Notes under the pieces: generated by a model
The model's database searches: none
Told to the model about the DNA's origin: nothing
Seen by the model: the letters and a program-made list of their open reading frames with translations, nothing else
Shown: positions 51,690-63,455 of the stretch, piece by piece
How the letters are laid out: each line of letters opens with the position of its first letter
Numbering within the stretch: the first letter of the stretch is position 1
Program-made: the position numbers and the translations under genes
From: Bolinopsis microptera
Taxonomy: Eukaryota; Ctenophora; Tentaculata; Lobata; Bolinopsidae
Direction of reading: 5' to 3'
NCBI RefSeq assembly: GCF_026151205.1
Contig: NC_087072.1
Coordinates: 10,640,169 to 10,704,168, forward strand
Length of the DNA: 64,000 nt

Positions 51690-52480
51690 TGGTTCGGTCT
51701 GGCCCGGCGCGCGCGCTCACGCTACTTCGTATATAGTTGACATACGTTGCATGCCACTTTTCGCGCGCGATACGAAACATGTATCAAGTATATAGCACTT
51801 GCTGCATCAATTCACGTAGCCATGTGTATACGCGTACTGCGTGACGCGCTATGGCAAGCGAGAGGGCTCTGGTTAGAGCAACTGCATCAAGCCATAATAT
51901 TTCAAGAAAATAAAGGCGAGCGCTACTTCGAAGAAATTTAGACGAGTAACATCCGTCAACAATATTATTAAAACCTGTATCTGCATCATGCATGAACCAG
52001 GCCACAGACAACTGACAAAGCTTTGCGAATTCATAGTTATGTCAAAAGTAGTACGCGTAGAGTAAGTGCAGCCCATTCTAATTCTAAATTCTTCGAGTTG
52101 AGGTTAAAATTTTGTATCATATAATATCACGGCCGAGCACTCGTGCGGGTCATTCAATGACAATTGACAAATATATAATATATATACCGATACGCATTGT
52201 ATCACGTCGTGACCCCCACGGTCGTTTCACTATAGAGTTTCTACGATACAGGGGAGCCGCGCACTCGTGCGCGGCGGGTCATGTAACGTATGACAATATA
52301 CGCAAAAATTTGTGGTTGTGTGAAATTCAAATTATTGAAATTTACAATTGATTATAAGTTTTCCACATTGCACATCACACATTTGACATGTTTTTACATT
52401 CATTGCGCACAACTTGTAGTAAGTATAGGTTTAAACCTACCAAGACGCGCGGCTCGCACGCCGCGTCTTGGTAACCGTTA
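51690..52480. repeat. Cluster of GC-rich palindromic repeats (group shared with 59.9-62.4 kb)
   Basis: It contains: an element with GCCATGTGTATACGCGTACT and GCGAGAGGGCTCTGGTTAGA (about 51819-51885); a block GCGCTACTTCGAAGAAATTT plus GACGAGTAACATC (about 51920-51953); an inverted copy of the unit with GTATCACGTCGTGACCCCCA, the palindrome GCCGCGCACTCGTGCGCGGC and GGGTCATGTAACGTATGAC (about 52198-52295); and a unit around AAACCTACCAAGACGCGCGG (about 52430-52475). CpG-rich words contrast with the AT-rich surroundings. Confidence 0.75.
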
Positions 52481-52793
52481 AGCTTTGGTTATATTAGAGC
52501 AAACTATTGGGCCGCGCTGCCTGCAGCTTGCTACACGTTGTAAACCTCTTATCTTTTTTAGAAAAGAGGTATACATGATACAGCTTGTCATGTGTCAAGC
52601 CGTCGCGATTAGATTTCAACCGTTCTGCGTGTACATTCATTGATTTCGATTTTAATACGTATAGTAAGTATTTAAAGTTAATGTGCACAAATTTTTAATT
52701 CAAATCCTTGTATTATTTTCACAATTGCCTTTTAAAAACCAAAACTAACTCCGATTCAATAATAATAGTATCAGTTCCTATACTACAAACAGT

Positions 52794-54081
52794 ATGTTAG
52801 GTGAGAAAACAATTTTATCCTCGGACGAGTCAAACTACGCAACGGACAGTGATTCGGATGAAGACAGCTTATCAGACTACTGCCTTCAAGATTCTCCAGA
52901 AAGTTTGAATGAGCGAATGTATACCCTAGCGTTGGACCCGCAAAGAAAGATATGTCATGTCTGATCATACAGGCTTGACGATGAACCTGCCGAAGTTCAA
53001 GTACATGACTTCGACACTGAGAGTGAAGGTGAAGCTGGAGAACAAGAGGCTGCAGAGAAACAGTAGTGTGATTGCAGCTCGTGTGGTGATGAACTCGAAG
53101 ACGATTCATATTGCTGTTCGACAATCGGGGTTGCGAAGGAACTGACCGAAAGAAAGTCAGTCAACTGCATTACAGACATTTATAGATTACATACATACAT
53201 GTTACATGGCGAGATCTCCATCCAAAAGGATTAGTCTGCGTCATCTGCGTCATTACTTTGTATTATACAACTTCGGCGGGTAATATTTCTCCATCCTTTT
53301 CGATCTGCAGCCAATCTTCTCATACAATCAATCGTGAGTCCATTACGATCCAATCTCTGCTCAGCATCTTCAATAAATACATCATTTAAGCTCTTCCTAG
53401 GCCTGCCTCTTGATCGTTTCCCATGCTTGGGTTTCCATTCAAGTAGATAGTTAGGTAACCGATCTTCAGGCATTCTACTGACATGTCCAAACCAACGTAG
53501 CCGTTTTGTTGCTATTATGTCAGTAAGAGCAGTTATTGAAGCCCTTCTTAAAACATCTTCATTTCTTACTCGATGGAACCACCTCACTCTCAGGATTCTG
53601 CGTAAGCAGTACTGATGGAAAGACTCTAATCTTCTTGTCTGCACTTGAGTCGTGTTCCATATCTCACTTCCATAGGTCAGAATGGTAAGAACAGCTGCGA
53701 TGTAGATTCGCACTTTGTTGTTAATGCTTATGTTCTTATTCTTCCAAATGTTATTGAGTTGGTTAAATTTATAGATTAAAAGTGTCAATTTGCGACGAGT
53801 CTGTTTTGGAACTCATCGAATATTCTGTGAATCGGAGGGAGTTCCCGGAAAAGGATGATGTTGAGAGAAGGAACAGGTTCTACCGTTTCGCTGCCTACAG
53901 AACATCCTTCGGGTCACTGGAGCTAAACGGACTGGGTAAAGGACGGCGCTTCAGACTACCACAATGTGTGGTGAGAGTTATCCGCAGAGCCAGAATGTAC
54001 CCCAGCAAGTCAGGGAAATATGTAGGATTCAAATCACTAAACGAACAAGTTTCGGAAAAGCTAAACATATTGATATATTAA
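52794..54081 (+). pseudogene. P2X7-type C-terminal-domain protein, broken by stops and a LINE fragment
   Basis: Reading from ATG 52794, an acidic Ser/Asp-rich N-terminus leads to a Cys motif (CDCSSCGDE ... SYCCSTIG, VNCITDIYRL), interrupted by TGA at 52962 and TAG at 53064, both in frame. A LINE piece then sits at 53190-53766. Homology resumes in phase with SICDESVLELIEYS, RNRFYRFAAYR, GLGKGRRFRLPQCVV and RRARMYPSKSGKYVGF, ending at 54081. This Cys pattern followed by RFYRxAAYR and LGKGxRRxxPxCVVxxIR matches the zinc-bound C-terminal (ballast) domain of P2X7 receptors, which in many invertebrates occurs as stand-alone or transposon-linked proteins. No P2X channel part is seen. I infer a decayed member of such a multicopy family. 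Confidence 0.72.
53190..53766 (-). mobile_element. 5'-truncated non-LTR retrotransposon (C-terminal part of the reverse transcriptase ORF)
   Basis: The minus-strand frame up to 53788 reads like the region after the RT domain of LINE proteins: ILTYGSEIW, YCLRRILRVRWFHRVRNE, RLRWFGHVSRMPEDRLP and KRSRGRPRKSLNDVF. ATTTATAGATTA stands on both sides (53178-53189 and 53767-53778), a target duplication. The 3' side ends in a (CATA)n-like tail. It splits the P2X7-C-type pseudogene. Confidence 0.85.
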
Positions 54082-54109
54082 GCGGGACTGTCAACATATC
54101 TTCTATTTC

Positions 54110-54628
54110 ATATTTGACAAAAACCCATAATCATGGGTAGAGTGGACCGCAACAGTGTCTCTCTCTCCCAAACAAAAGGAAATGATATTAATTTGAATAA
54201 CCGTCCGCAAATGCAAATTGATACCGAGAATAAAATCGGTCGCTCGCTTTTCCTATTCATTCATGGCTTACGAATTGTAATAAAGTCTCAATTAATTATA
54301 TCCATGACATGCTGTTAAATCTCTTTAGGATGCTTTCGGGTCGATACCTAATATTTTGGGATAAGGGTGGTAGTTAGTGTCCAATTAGCTGTTGTTTATT
54401 GAATCTTTATTGCCGAGTACAGTTGCCTTCGGGTAGTTCTTCTTAATCTACATATTACAATTGTAAATGAATGGGAAAAGCGAGCGACCGATTTCATTCT
54501 CGGTATCCATTTGCATTAGTGGACGGTTATTCAAATTAATATAATTTCCTTTTGTTTGGGAGAGAGAGACACTGTTGCGGTCCACTCTACCCATGATTAT
54601 GGTTTTGGTCAAATATCATCTCTTTTTG
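54110..54628. repeat. Fold-back element with ~155-bp inverted arms, copy 1
   Basis: The left arm (about 54110-54265) contains ATCATGGGTAGAGTGGACCG and AATCGGTCGCTCGCTTTTCC; the right arm (about 54472-54628) is its inverted near-copy, with a middle of about 205 bp. No transposase. Confidence 0.82.
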
Positions 54629-54725
54629 ATTATCATGTCAGGATAATTTACTAAGTCGAAATGTAAACTCATAACTTCATTAATTAAGGAGGTAATTTCA
54701 ACTATTCGTCAAATAAATCAAACGA

Positions 54726-55049
54726 TTAAATTTATAGATTAAAAGTGTCAATTTGCGACGAGTCTGTTTTGGAACTCATCGAATATTCTGTGAATCGGAG
54801 GAGTTCCCGGAAAAGGATGATGTTGAGAGAAGGAACAGGTTCTACCGTTTCGCTGCCTACAGAACATTCTTCGGGATACTGGAGCTAAACGGACTGGGTA
54901 AAGGACGGCGCTTCAGACTACCAGTACCACAATGTGTGGTGAGAGTTATCCGCAGAGCCAGAATGTACCCCAGCAAGTCAGGGAAATATGTAGGATTCAA
55001 ATCACTAAACGAACAAGTTTCGGAAAAGCTAAACATATTGATATATTAA
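54726..55049 (+). pseudogene. Second copy of the P2X7-C-type 3' half, from a ~0.97-kb tandem duplication
   Basis: Positions 53764-54725 are repeated as 54726-55700 with about 98% identity. The copied coding part begins exactly at the point where the LINE broke copy 1 (AAATTTATAGATTAAAAG). It has a one-base loss after CGGAGG that shifts the frame, and two extra codons (PVPQCVV for PQCVV). RNRFYRFAAYR and MYPSKSGKYVGF are kept. It lacks the N-terminal half. Confidence 0.75.
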
Positions 55050-55069
55050 GCGGGACTGTCAACATATCT

Positions 55070-55595
55070 TCTATTTCATATTTGACAAAAACCCATAATC
55101 ATGGGTAGAGTGGACCGCAACAGTGTCTCTCTCTCCCAAACAAAAGGAAATGATATTAATTTGAATAACCGTCCGCAAATGCAAATCGATACCGAGAATA
55201 AAATCGGTCGCTCGCTTTTCCTATTCATTCACGGCTTACGAATTGTAATAAAGTTTCAATTAATTATATCCATGACATGCTGTAAAATCTCTTTAGGATG
55301 CTTTCGGGTCGATACCTAATATTTTGGGATAAGGGTGGTAGTTAGTGACAGTGTCCAATTAGCTGTTGTTTATTGAATCTTTATTGCCGAGTACAGTTGC
55401 CTTCGGGTAGTTCTTCTTAATCTACATATTACAATTGTAAATGAATGGGAAAAGCGAGCGACCGATTTCATTCTCGGTATCCATTTGCATTAGTGGATGG
55501 TTATTCAAATTAATATAATTTCCTTTTATTTGGGAGAGAGAGACACTATTGCGGTCCACTCTACCCATGATTATGGTTTTGGTCAAATATCATCT
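55070..55595. repeat. Fold-back element, copy 2
   Basis: The same long inverted-arm structure as at 54110-54628, repeated within the tandem duplication, with a few substitutions (GCGGTCC arms kept, ACTATTGCGG variant). Confidence 0.8.
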
Positions 55596-55885
55596 CTTTT
55601 TGATTATCATGTCAGGATAATTTACTAAGTCGAAATGTAAACTCATAACTTCATTAATTAAGGAGGTAATTTCAACTATTCGTCAAAGAAATCAAACGAT
55701 TCCATAATAAAGCATATTTTGTCAAAATGAAATGTTTTCCCAATTTTTCCCTAAATCAATGTATATTTTCACCCGCTTTTTGCCAAAATCAATGATTATA
55801 AGATTCTGAGTAGTCCACCGCTCCATTTTCACAATTTTCAGTTAGTAACACGACTTTAAAATAGTGACCCTCCCTTATAACTAAG

Positions 55886-57273
55886 CTAGTCCTCAGTTAT
55901 AGTCATTCTCATCTCGTCAGCTGATATCTCTGAGAACTGTCCAGTACTGGTGCAGGTACAAGGCAGTCTCTTGTGTTGCCATGTCTGGGTGTAAGGAATT
56001 GTAGCCCTGAAACATTAGCCTGGGTTGAGTTATCCACTTGGGGTGGCCTATGAGGTTAAGAAGCTTATCAACAATGACATTTAATTGGAAAGATAAACGC
56101 AAATAAAGTGAATCTTTGAAAGCCAACATAATCTAATTTAACCTATGCGGTTATCAATCGTTTATCGTTGTTCCATGATTAACCACTAGCCATACAGCAT
56201 GATTTACGATGTTTTTCTATGATGAGACTATCCTAACCTGTATTTGAAGAGAAGAGCCTCACACGTGACACTTTTGCCAGCCGAAGCCACACAGTTGAAT
56301 GTAGCTGTCTTTGTCTTGGTCTCCGATCTCGAATTACCTGCTGAAAAGGAGTAGCTTGCCGTAATTGACGCCGTAACTTTACCCTCACCCACAAACGGTA
56401 TTCCAACTGAGAACTCAGTACCAAGAGTGACGCTTGCTCCAGCTGTGTGTGTGAATGTGGCCGTTTCTTGGACTGACTCGCTCACCGTGAAGGTGGAGGA
56501 TTGTGTGACTGACCCGTCTCTGTTATCTATGTGCTGGTACCCCACCCTGTCAGGCGCAAACGCCTTAACGTGCCCCCCTGTTGTGTCATATGTAACTGAT
56601 TTAAACTCATAGTCATCACGGTTGATGGTTCTGGAACAGTCACACTCGATGTTATTCAAGCAATCCTGCGGGTGGACTGTGAACCACTCCCAACTATTCG
56701 CATTGGTCCTATCCACATCCACAGTGCCGTCCTTTTGTGCTGACAGATATCTGCCGTGGTACGACTGGAACGCCACTTTATCCTCGTACTGGTGCACCTT
56801 AAACCTTTCCAAGCTATATGCAGCACTCCTGTCCCACACGAGATGGTGCTTGGTAGAGGCTGAAAGGTACTTGTTCCAGGAAGACTTGAGGGAGCCGGTG
56901 TCCTTGCCATTCTGAACGAATCTGATAACTTCCAAGCTGCCATAGTTGCTCCTATCCCAGTCGACGGTATCATCCCGCTGAGCACTCAAAAACTTGCCCC
57001 ACTTGTTGACCAAACCAAACGTCGAGCACTAGGACTGTCTCTCAATCTCCATTCCTTTCTTAAAGTGTACCTCCAGCCCCCCTCTCGGGTGATACCAAAG
57101 CAATCTGACCTCTGTAAGCACTGTGTCTTTGCTGTGTTGAGGTCCCTATACGCGTGTGTTCCAGAAGAATAGGTGTAGACAAACTTATTGTTGTGGGTGC
57201 ACCACTTGTTAACCCCCTTACTGTCCCCTAGTGTCACAAGACACAGCAGTATTAGTACTAATAGTTTCAACAT
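55886..57273 (-). CDS. Secreted PAN-like / fascin-like beta-trefoil / aerolysin-like pore-forming protein, frameshifted as read
   Basis: Two exons: 56238-57273 and 55886-56006 (donor and acceptor in phase). The start at 57273 gives a signal peptide (MLKLLVLILLCLVTLG). Next is a short Cys module with SDCFGITREGG and YTLRKEW, as in PAN/apple-type domains. Then come about three repeats of the fascin-like trefoil type (KWGKFLSAQRDDTVDWDRS; KYLSASTKHHLVWDRS; RYLSAQKDGTVDVDRT). The C-terminal half is rich in Thr/Ser with an amphipathic stretch (SVTLGTEFSVGIPFVGEGK), as in the membrane-inserting region of aerolysin/natterin-type proteins; exon 2 supplies the end. Between the PAN-like part and the first trefoil repeat (about 57010-57035) the frame changes with no room for an intron. 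It is either a pseudogene lesion or a sequence error. Such proteins act in defence, digestion or venom in other animals; the role here is not shown. Confidence 0.72.
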
Positions 57274-57567
57274 AGCTGTACTGCGAGGAGTTGCGGTTAA
57301 GTTGATTATCGCCATCAAATATGATTAATCATAATATTTTAAAAATCTAAATCTTTTCAAACAATACATAATTATACAGAAATGAATGCTTCTAAAAAAC
57401 CCAGATATAAAAGGAGAAAACCAATATAGCCCAAATATCCAGTAGCCCAGTATATCGAAACCCAAATTATGTATTGAAAGACGGGTCACAAAAACACGGA
57501 AGTGTGCAGTATTGAATACCACACCCGCAATAACATTGGCTCCTTGCAAAAAAGTAATTATTATTAA

Positions 57568-58496
57568 TCAATGAATCAAAACATATAATATTGTATTTAT
57601 AGAAAATATAAAACTCTCTGAGCTAACGACTTTAAAGTTCCTGATTACGTGAACTTTGTCCGGCTCTGCTGTCCTTTTGTTGAGCAGTTGGTCGACAACT
57701 TTCTTGTAGGCTATTCTGTCTGCAGCTGATCTATCAAGAGTATTGTAAACTGAACTAAACCCCTCTACATGTCTTAGTAGCTTAGTCTTGCTCAAGATGG
57801 TACGAGCTTGATCTGAGCTTGAAAAAGTGAATTTCACTGGCCTGACTCGCTCACTTGTGTCCTTTCCAGCTCGTTTACAGCTCAAGATTTTCATTTTTCG
57901 TTGAGATGGTCCAACAAAATATACCAGATACCTTAGCATTCTAGGTTCTCCTCAGTCTCTGGGAGCCCAAAGATAATCAGACTTTTACTTCGATCTTCTT
58001 GTAGGGCAACCCTTTTCACTGCAGCTTGGATCTTCTTCGGTGCAAAGGCGTTTTTGCACGTGTTTTTCAACAGAGACGAAAAGGTCTTCATCTCTTTCTG
58101 AGCTGCAGTTTTTACAGTTCCAATCCCATTATCCTTCTTCAAAGCTAACTTCTCCTGCAAATCACTGATTTTTGCCATGTCTTTTTCTTGCCTAGAGAGC
58201 AACTTCTCTTGTAGTTCTATGATTTTAGTCGCATCTGCTATTTTTTCTTTCCTGAACATTCGGTTGTCTGTAGCTGTTTTAACGGCCGATTGTAACAATG
58301 GACCACAATAATTGTCCAGCATACAGCACACTACCTCTAACCACTCTGACAACGACTCTCTTGGCACACTTCTCTGGCTCAGCTTATCGAATCGCACTTC
58401 ATCATTGTGTTCAACACTGATTTTACTTCTAATCTCTAATGTGTATCTGATCCACATATTCCTGAAGGAACTCGCCATTCTCAACCATAGTATCAA
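57568..58496 (-). mobile_element. Non-LTR retrotransposon ORF1-like remnant
   Basis: Two minus-strand frames overlap at 57933-57939. The first (58496 down to 57933) has a coiled-coil stretch (KIIELQEKLLSRQEKDMAKI, then DLQEKLALKK) followed by RSKSLIIFGLPETEEN. The second (57939-57568) continues with VRPVKFTFSSSDQARTIL, RSAADRIAYKKVVDQL and HVIRNFKVV. Coiled coil plus an RRM-like IIFGLPE region followed by VRPVK... is the pattern of LINE ORF1 proteins. The frameshift between the two halves and the absence of an adjacent reverse transcriptase indicate a dead copy. Confidence 0.7.
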
Positions 58497-58529
58497 CTAC
58501 CATATCCAAGTGTTCACTCTGTAGCGGAA

Positions 58530-59081
58530 AAGGCATCGTACACGGTGTACAGAAAATGTACAAACAATGTTTTCAAATCTACAAAGCTAGAGAGAGATAG
58601 TTCAAGACGCACACAAAACTACTGATGATAATAATAATATTAGTGCAATATTACCGGTTAATAAACGACTAACACTTAAAAGTTAAAATTTATTCGAATG
58701 GACTGATTTTAAAAATTAAATTGAACCCTGACCGCCACAAACAGAGACTATGATTTGCAGCAGAGCTTTTCAAAAGCCCTTCACGTGTATTTCATTAACC
58801 ATTTCGTGACAGACGTAATATATGGCTTTGATTGAATCAAATTTACCGGAAGGAGTTATCAAGTATCGGGGGGAGGGGGGGGCCAGTATCTCGATTATGT
58901 GTCCAAAATACAGGGGCCACCAAGAAATACCTTAATCTTTAGGTAAGTACAACACATCATTGCACTGCCCACTGCTAGACAACTATACAGTTTGTTGATC
59001 AGTCCTGACAAACATAGACAAAACATAACAATGTTGACAATATCTAGGTCCCAGAATCAAAACATATTAGCAATTAGGGCC
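58530..59081. other. No gene seen
   Basis: AT-rich intergenic DNA with a G-rich tract at about 58868-58883. No coding, RNA or repeat structure that I can support. Confidence 0.5.
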
Positions 59082-59247
59082 GGGGTCGTTCACAATCACA
59101 TAGTACGTAATCACTTTTTGGACAATTTGTACGCCCCTCCGTAATCAGTTTTACACCTAGCTATTGTGTCAAAATTACGCTAGCGTAATCATTTGAAAAC
59201 CCCCTCGGCTGATTACGTAATACTAATATAAATATGTGAACGACCCC
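59082..59247. mobile_element. Short MITE with GGGGTCGTTCACA ends
   Basis: Left GGGGTCGTTCACAATCACAT and right ATATGTGAACGACCCC are inverted termini, with ACGTAAT words inside both ends. TTA occurs close to both ends. 166 bp, non-coding. Confidence 0.65.
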
Positions 59248-59259
59248 TTACAAATATTT

Positions 59260-59505
59260 ACAAAAACCCTGCTACACAGACGGGTCACGCACAGACTCAG
59301 GAAGCGGGGCTGGCTATATCATCACCACTGACAATAATAACACCGTCACCACTCTAGAAGTCTAGAGGATAGATCATTCAAGCTCCTTGATTATTGCACT
59401 GTTTATCAAACAGAGCTCACAGCCATCATCGAAGCTTGCAAATATCTCTCAACCTATACCAACACTCATATCATCAAATGGTCAGATAGTCTCTGATCCT
59501 CTGTT
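59260..59505 (+). mobile_element. Remnant of a retrotransposon RNase H domain
   Basis: A broken plus-strand frame reads YTDGSRTDSGSGAGYII, then, after a shift, YCTVYQTELTAIIEAC and IIKWSDS. The Asp, Glu and Asp of RNase H (TDGS, AEL-like TEL, SDS) are all recognisable and in order. It is the tail of a non-LTR element; stops and shifts show that it is dead. Confidence 0.65.
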
Positions 59506-59929
59506 TACTGGGCCGCGCTCAGCCTGTCATTCCGCCAAATCTTTATTCTGTTAATGAACATAATAGCCTGGGGTCCTCAGGTAAATCCTCTGTATTAGTA
59601 TAATATAATTTTTTGTCCAATCTGGATGAAAATTCATATATGAATTCACGAGACCTGGAGACCACTAGCTACAAGCAGAGCACCTGAAACCTGGGTTTTT
59701 GACATGTTCAGGTAATTTGGCCAAATCGGACCGAATTCGGACCAAATATGGGCGCGGCTGCCCCGCGGGCATCGGTGGGTGGTTGGGGTTTAGAACCCCC
59801 TCTAAAGTTCGGTCACCGGTCTTAGTTTGTTGGTCAATTGCTATCTCAAAATCAAGTTTCACAAAAATATACCCCTTGTAATCTTAATCAAATAACCGCA
59901 TCCTGGTCTATTCTATAATTCACATTAAG

Positions 59930-62420
59930 TTTATTTTGTCATACGTTGTATGACCCGCCGCGAACGAGTGCGCGGCTCCCCGTGTATCGTCGCGTAGAAA
60001 CTCTACACTATAGTGAATGGTGAAGCGACAGTGGGGGTCACCACGTGATACAAAGTTTATTACGGTTTGTACAATTGTAGGTTTACAACCTACCATGCTG
60101 CATGCAGGACGCGCGCCGAGTTGGACTCGTCGACGGTCCCTAATATATGGAACATAAACAAATATTTTACGAGTATCAGTATCACCCGTTAAATTACGGT
60201 TTACGTTCGCTCCTAATACATAATAAATCGTTTTCCCAAATTTTAAGAAAATTCATGTGAAAAGGCTCTTTGGGTATGAAATTCATCTCTCTCGGTGTAT
60301 TTCTAAACGCTGATTCCGAATCACCCCCCCCCCCCCCCATGATGCATGACGTAGGGTAAAAATGCTTCCCTGGAGAGTTATGGGCAAAAAACCGTTTTAG
60401 TCACGTGATAGGCTAGTAAAACATGAATACAATTGTTTAGGGCTCGGGTTATGGAATTAGGGTTGTCAGTTGTGATAAGGGTTATGGATAACTTCGGGGT
60501 TATGGTTAGGGTTAGGGTTGGGATGTAAAACCGTTTTGTACGGCTGCAAAACCATAAAAACCATTGTCATACGTTGTATGACCCGCCGCGCACGAGTGCG
60601 CGGCTCCCCATGTATCGTAGAAACTCTACCATCTACACTATAGTGAAGCGACAGTGCGGGTCACCACGTGATACAAAAAAACCAAAGTCACGTGATTCTT
60701 TTGGGCGAGCGAATTAGTAAAAGCCGTTTACGTTACCTATATTAAGTTGACTCGGAGGAATTCAGGATTGGAACAGAGCGGTCGCGGTAGAACTGTAAAA
60801 TTGGGTATTAATATTATCAAAATATTGATTACTTTCTGGTTTCAATAAAATTATGATCTCGAATGCCAAATTGCTTCCAGGGCTTCCGCATGGGAAAAAT
60901 CGTCAACAATTTTTGCCTGCGCGTGCGGCAAAAATATTTTTAATTACTGTCTGTGCAAAAGTTTAAATTGTCTGCACTATACATTTCTCAGAATATGGTT
61001 TCCTGAAAATTCCTCTACTACTAATTTGTGATAACTACGACAAATGATGCAAACTGGCCATGTTTTATTTGTGGGTTGTAAGTTCACATAGCCATGTGTA
61101 TACGCGTACTGCGTGACGCGCTTGTTTCACAAGCGGTGGCGCGCTTCTGGCACGTAAGCTGCAAGCGAGAGGGCTCTGGTTAAAGCTTGTATCACGTTGC
61201 GACCCCCACGGTCGTTTCACTATGGTGGTCCTGCGCACGATACAGGTTGTAGGTTTACAACCTACCAGGACGCGCGCCGAGTTGGACTCGTCGACGGTCA
61301 TGTATATATGGAACAAATATTTTACGAGTATCACCCGTTAAGATACAGGGGGAGCTGCGCACTCGTGCGCGGCGGGTCATACAACGTATGACAAGTTAGA
61401 GCAAGGTTGTAAGAGAAAGCCACTTTAAAATATTCGTTTCTAAAATTTTTGTAAGTTTAAGTACACACTGTAATAAAAATAGTCAGTGTAATCAGTTTCT
61501 CATAGCCATGTGTCTACGCGTACTGCCTTCGGCGGTCGCGCGCTACTGCAATCGAGAGGGCTCTGGTTAGAGCAAGTAATCAGTAATAAATAATTATAAG
61601 GTTAGCGGTGGCGATTAGATTTGAACATCCTTATATGTTATATGTTCATGTTATACGTTTTTGGTTTGATTGACGATGTACTTCCAGATCGTTGCTCTGC
61701 GAAGCAGAACAACGATCTTGTCGATGTGAAGCAAAAATGCTAGTTTGCGCGGCGCGTCGAAGTCCTCCAAGTTTTTGGTATATAATAATAATTGGTATAA
61801 TAATAAATATAATATAAGCTGTGGGATTGTGAAAGTAAGCTATACCAGTTTGATTCACGATGTCAATCTTTCGCATCTCGCCGATCTGTGGTTGCGAGAA
61901 GCATTATTGGATGCGCGCGCGCGCGACCCAGTAGTGCATCGCGCTACAATATACCTGTGTACTTTTTATGCTGATTTCGCGAATAAAATATGTTACTCAG
62001 CATGAAAATCATTTCTTGACGAGTTATGTGTTATTATTATTATTATATGAGCAAATAACCATTTTTGTCAGACTTGACCATTGTTAATGATTTGACCCAG
62101 CGCGCGCTACTTCGTAGCACTTGCCATCGGACCAATATTTCGAGAAGAAAGCGCCGCGCTACTTCGAAGAAATTTAGACGAGTAACATCGGCCGTCAATT
62201 TCAGACGCGCGCACGTGACGGGCTTGTAAAATGTAAAACAATATTTCAGCTGAATGATTTAGGAGTCAATTTTGGTTTTAAAGTAATATAATTGTGAAGA
62301 TAGTATACAAATTTAAAGTAAAGTACAGAATTTACGGTCCAAATCTTGTAGGTGTAACTTTAAAACCTACTAGGACGCGCGCCGAGTTGGACAAATATTT
62401 TACGAGTATCACCTTACTCT
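59930..62420. repeat. GC-rich palindromic repeat cluster, units nested in one another
   Basis: Unit 1 (GTCATACGTTGTATGACCCG, palindromic CCGCGCACGAGTGCGCGG, ...CACGTGATACAA): about 59939-60055, 60565-60672 and, inverted, 61190-61245 plus 61342-61392. Unit 2 (GTAGGTTTACAACCTACC, GGACGCGCGCCGAGTTGGAC, ATTTTACGAGTATCACC): about 60075-60190, 61246-61341, 62348-62412. Unit 3 (GCCATGTGTATACGCGTACT ... GCGAGAGGGCTCTGGTTA): about 61091-61182 and 61505-61573. Unit 4 (GCGCTACTTCGAAGAAATTT): about 62153-62190. Unit 2 at 61246 splits a copy of unit 1. Confidence 0.78.
60208..60726. mobile_element. hAT-like MITE with telomere-like core, copy 4, with a nested insertion
   Basis: Same family as 21643, 26463 and 33229 but diverged, with its own exact 8-bp target duplication TTTACGTT (60200-60207 and 60727-60734). 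Unit 1 of the GC-rich repeat (about 60565-60672) is inserted in its right half. The core has GGGTTAGGGTTAGGG-like and GGGTTATGG words. Confidence 0.8.
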
Positions 62421-63455
62421 GTATTCGGTACTGGTAGTTCTCTCATTTGAGCAGAGTTTTTCTTTTTAATGCAATGAAACAATATTTTTGCTATTAAAGA
62501 TTTCTATAAACTATAATTAATACTATTAGTTATAACTACAAAATAGGTTGACAAATCGGTGGTTTTCCATTTAAGCTTTTAAAGAATTCAGGAAAAAGAG
62601 TAAACAAATTCTCACACATTTAATTCCGACATGGAATTCACCACGAAACAAAAACATACAAACACTACCTCCGTATCTCATATCTGGTATCATTTTCCAT
62701 TCTTAAGATGATTTTTCGCAAAACGTTTGACATTAAATTAAGAGTTTTACTAACGAAAGTAAAATATTCATTATTCCAGCTAACAGTAATAGATTTTACT
62801 GCTATTTCAAATTATTGCTAAATTTAATTAATGGTATATCGTATTTGCTACAAAAGGGATATATAAATTTAAATAGTTGGTAAAACCACGGGGCACGGTA
62901 ACAATTCTCCTTATTCGTAGTCAAGCTTCCCAAGTTTACATTATTCACAAGAAATTGTACGAATTGTACGCGATGATAGATTGGGTAGAATATAGTAAAA
63001 TATTATAACTATTTCTGACCTTAAAATTATTGAAATAATGTTTTAAACAAGCCACTGACAAAGAATTTTGTTTAAAATTATAAATAGCATCTATCTTCGA
63101 GCATTCAGTCTCAACCCATATAGTAATATTGTATAAATTTAAGCTGATAGGGTTAATAGTATACAGGTATCAGCTGTAGAACTATCAACCAATTAAAAAC
63201 TAATAAATTATGACTAAATATTGAGCTTTAGAACAAGCTTGTGATTTGAAATTTTGTTATCACTCAGAAATTCTAAAACATGGGTGATTTATACCATGAA
63301 AAGAACATCAATACAAAATGCAAATTTCACAACGAAAAATTGTTAAATTAGGGAGGGTCCCTGTTTACAAAGATTGATCCTAATTGAAATCTAGATCGTA
63401 TATTGTCACGTCGTCGTGATCTTCCAAGGAAGAGGATGCGGAAAGTAGAACTCGT
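62421..63455. other. AT-rich intergenic DNA, no gene seen
   Basis: Strongly AT-rich, with no coding frame, repeat ends or RNA motif that I can support. It includes the 3' flank of the RNF4-like gene at the right. Confidence 0.5.
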
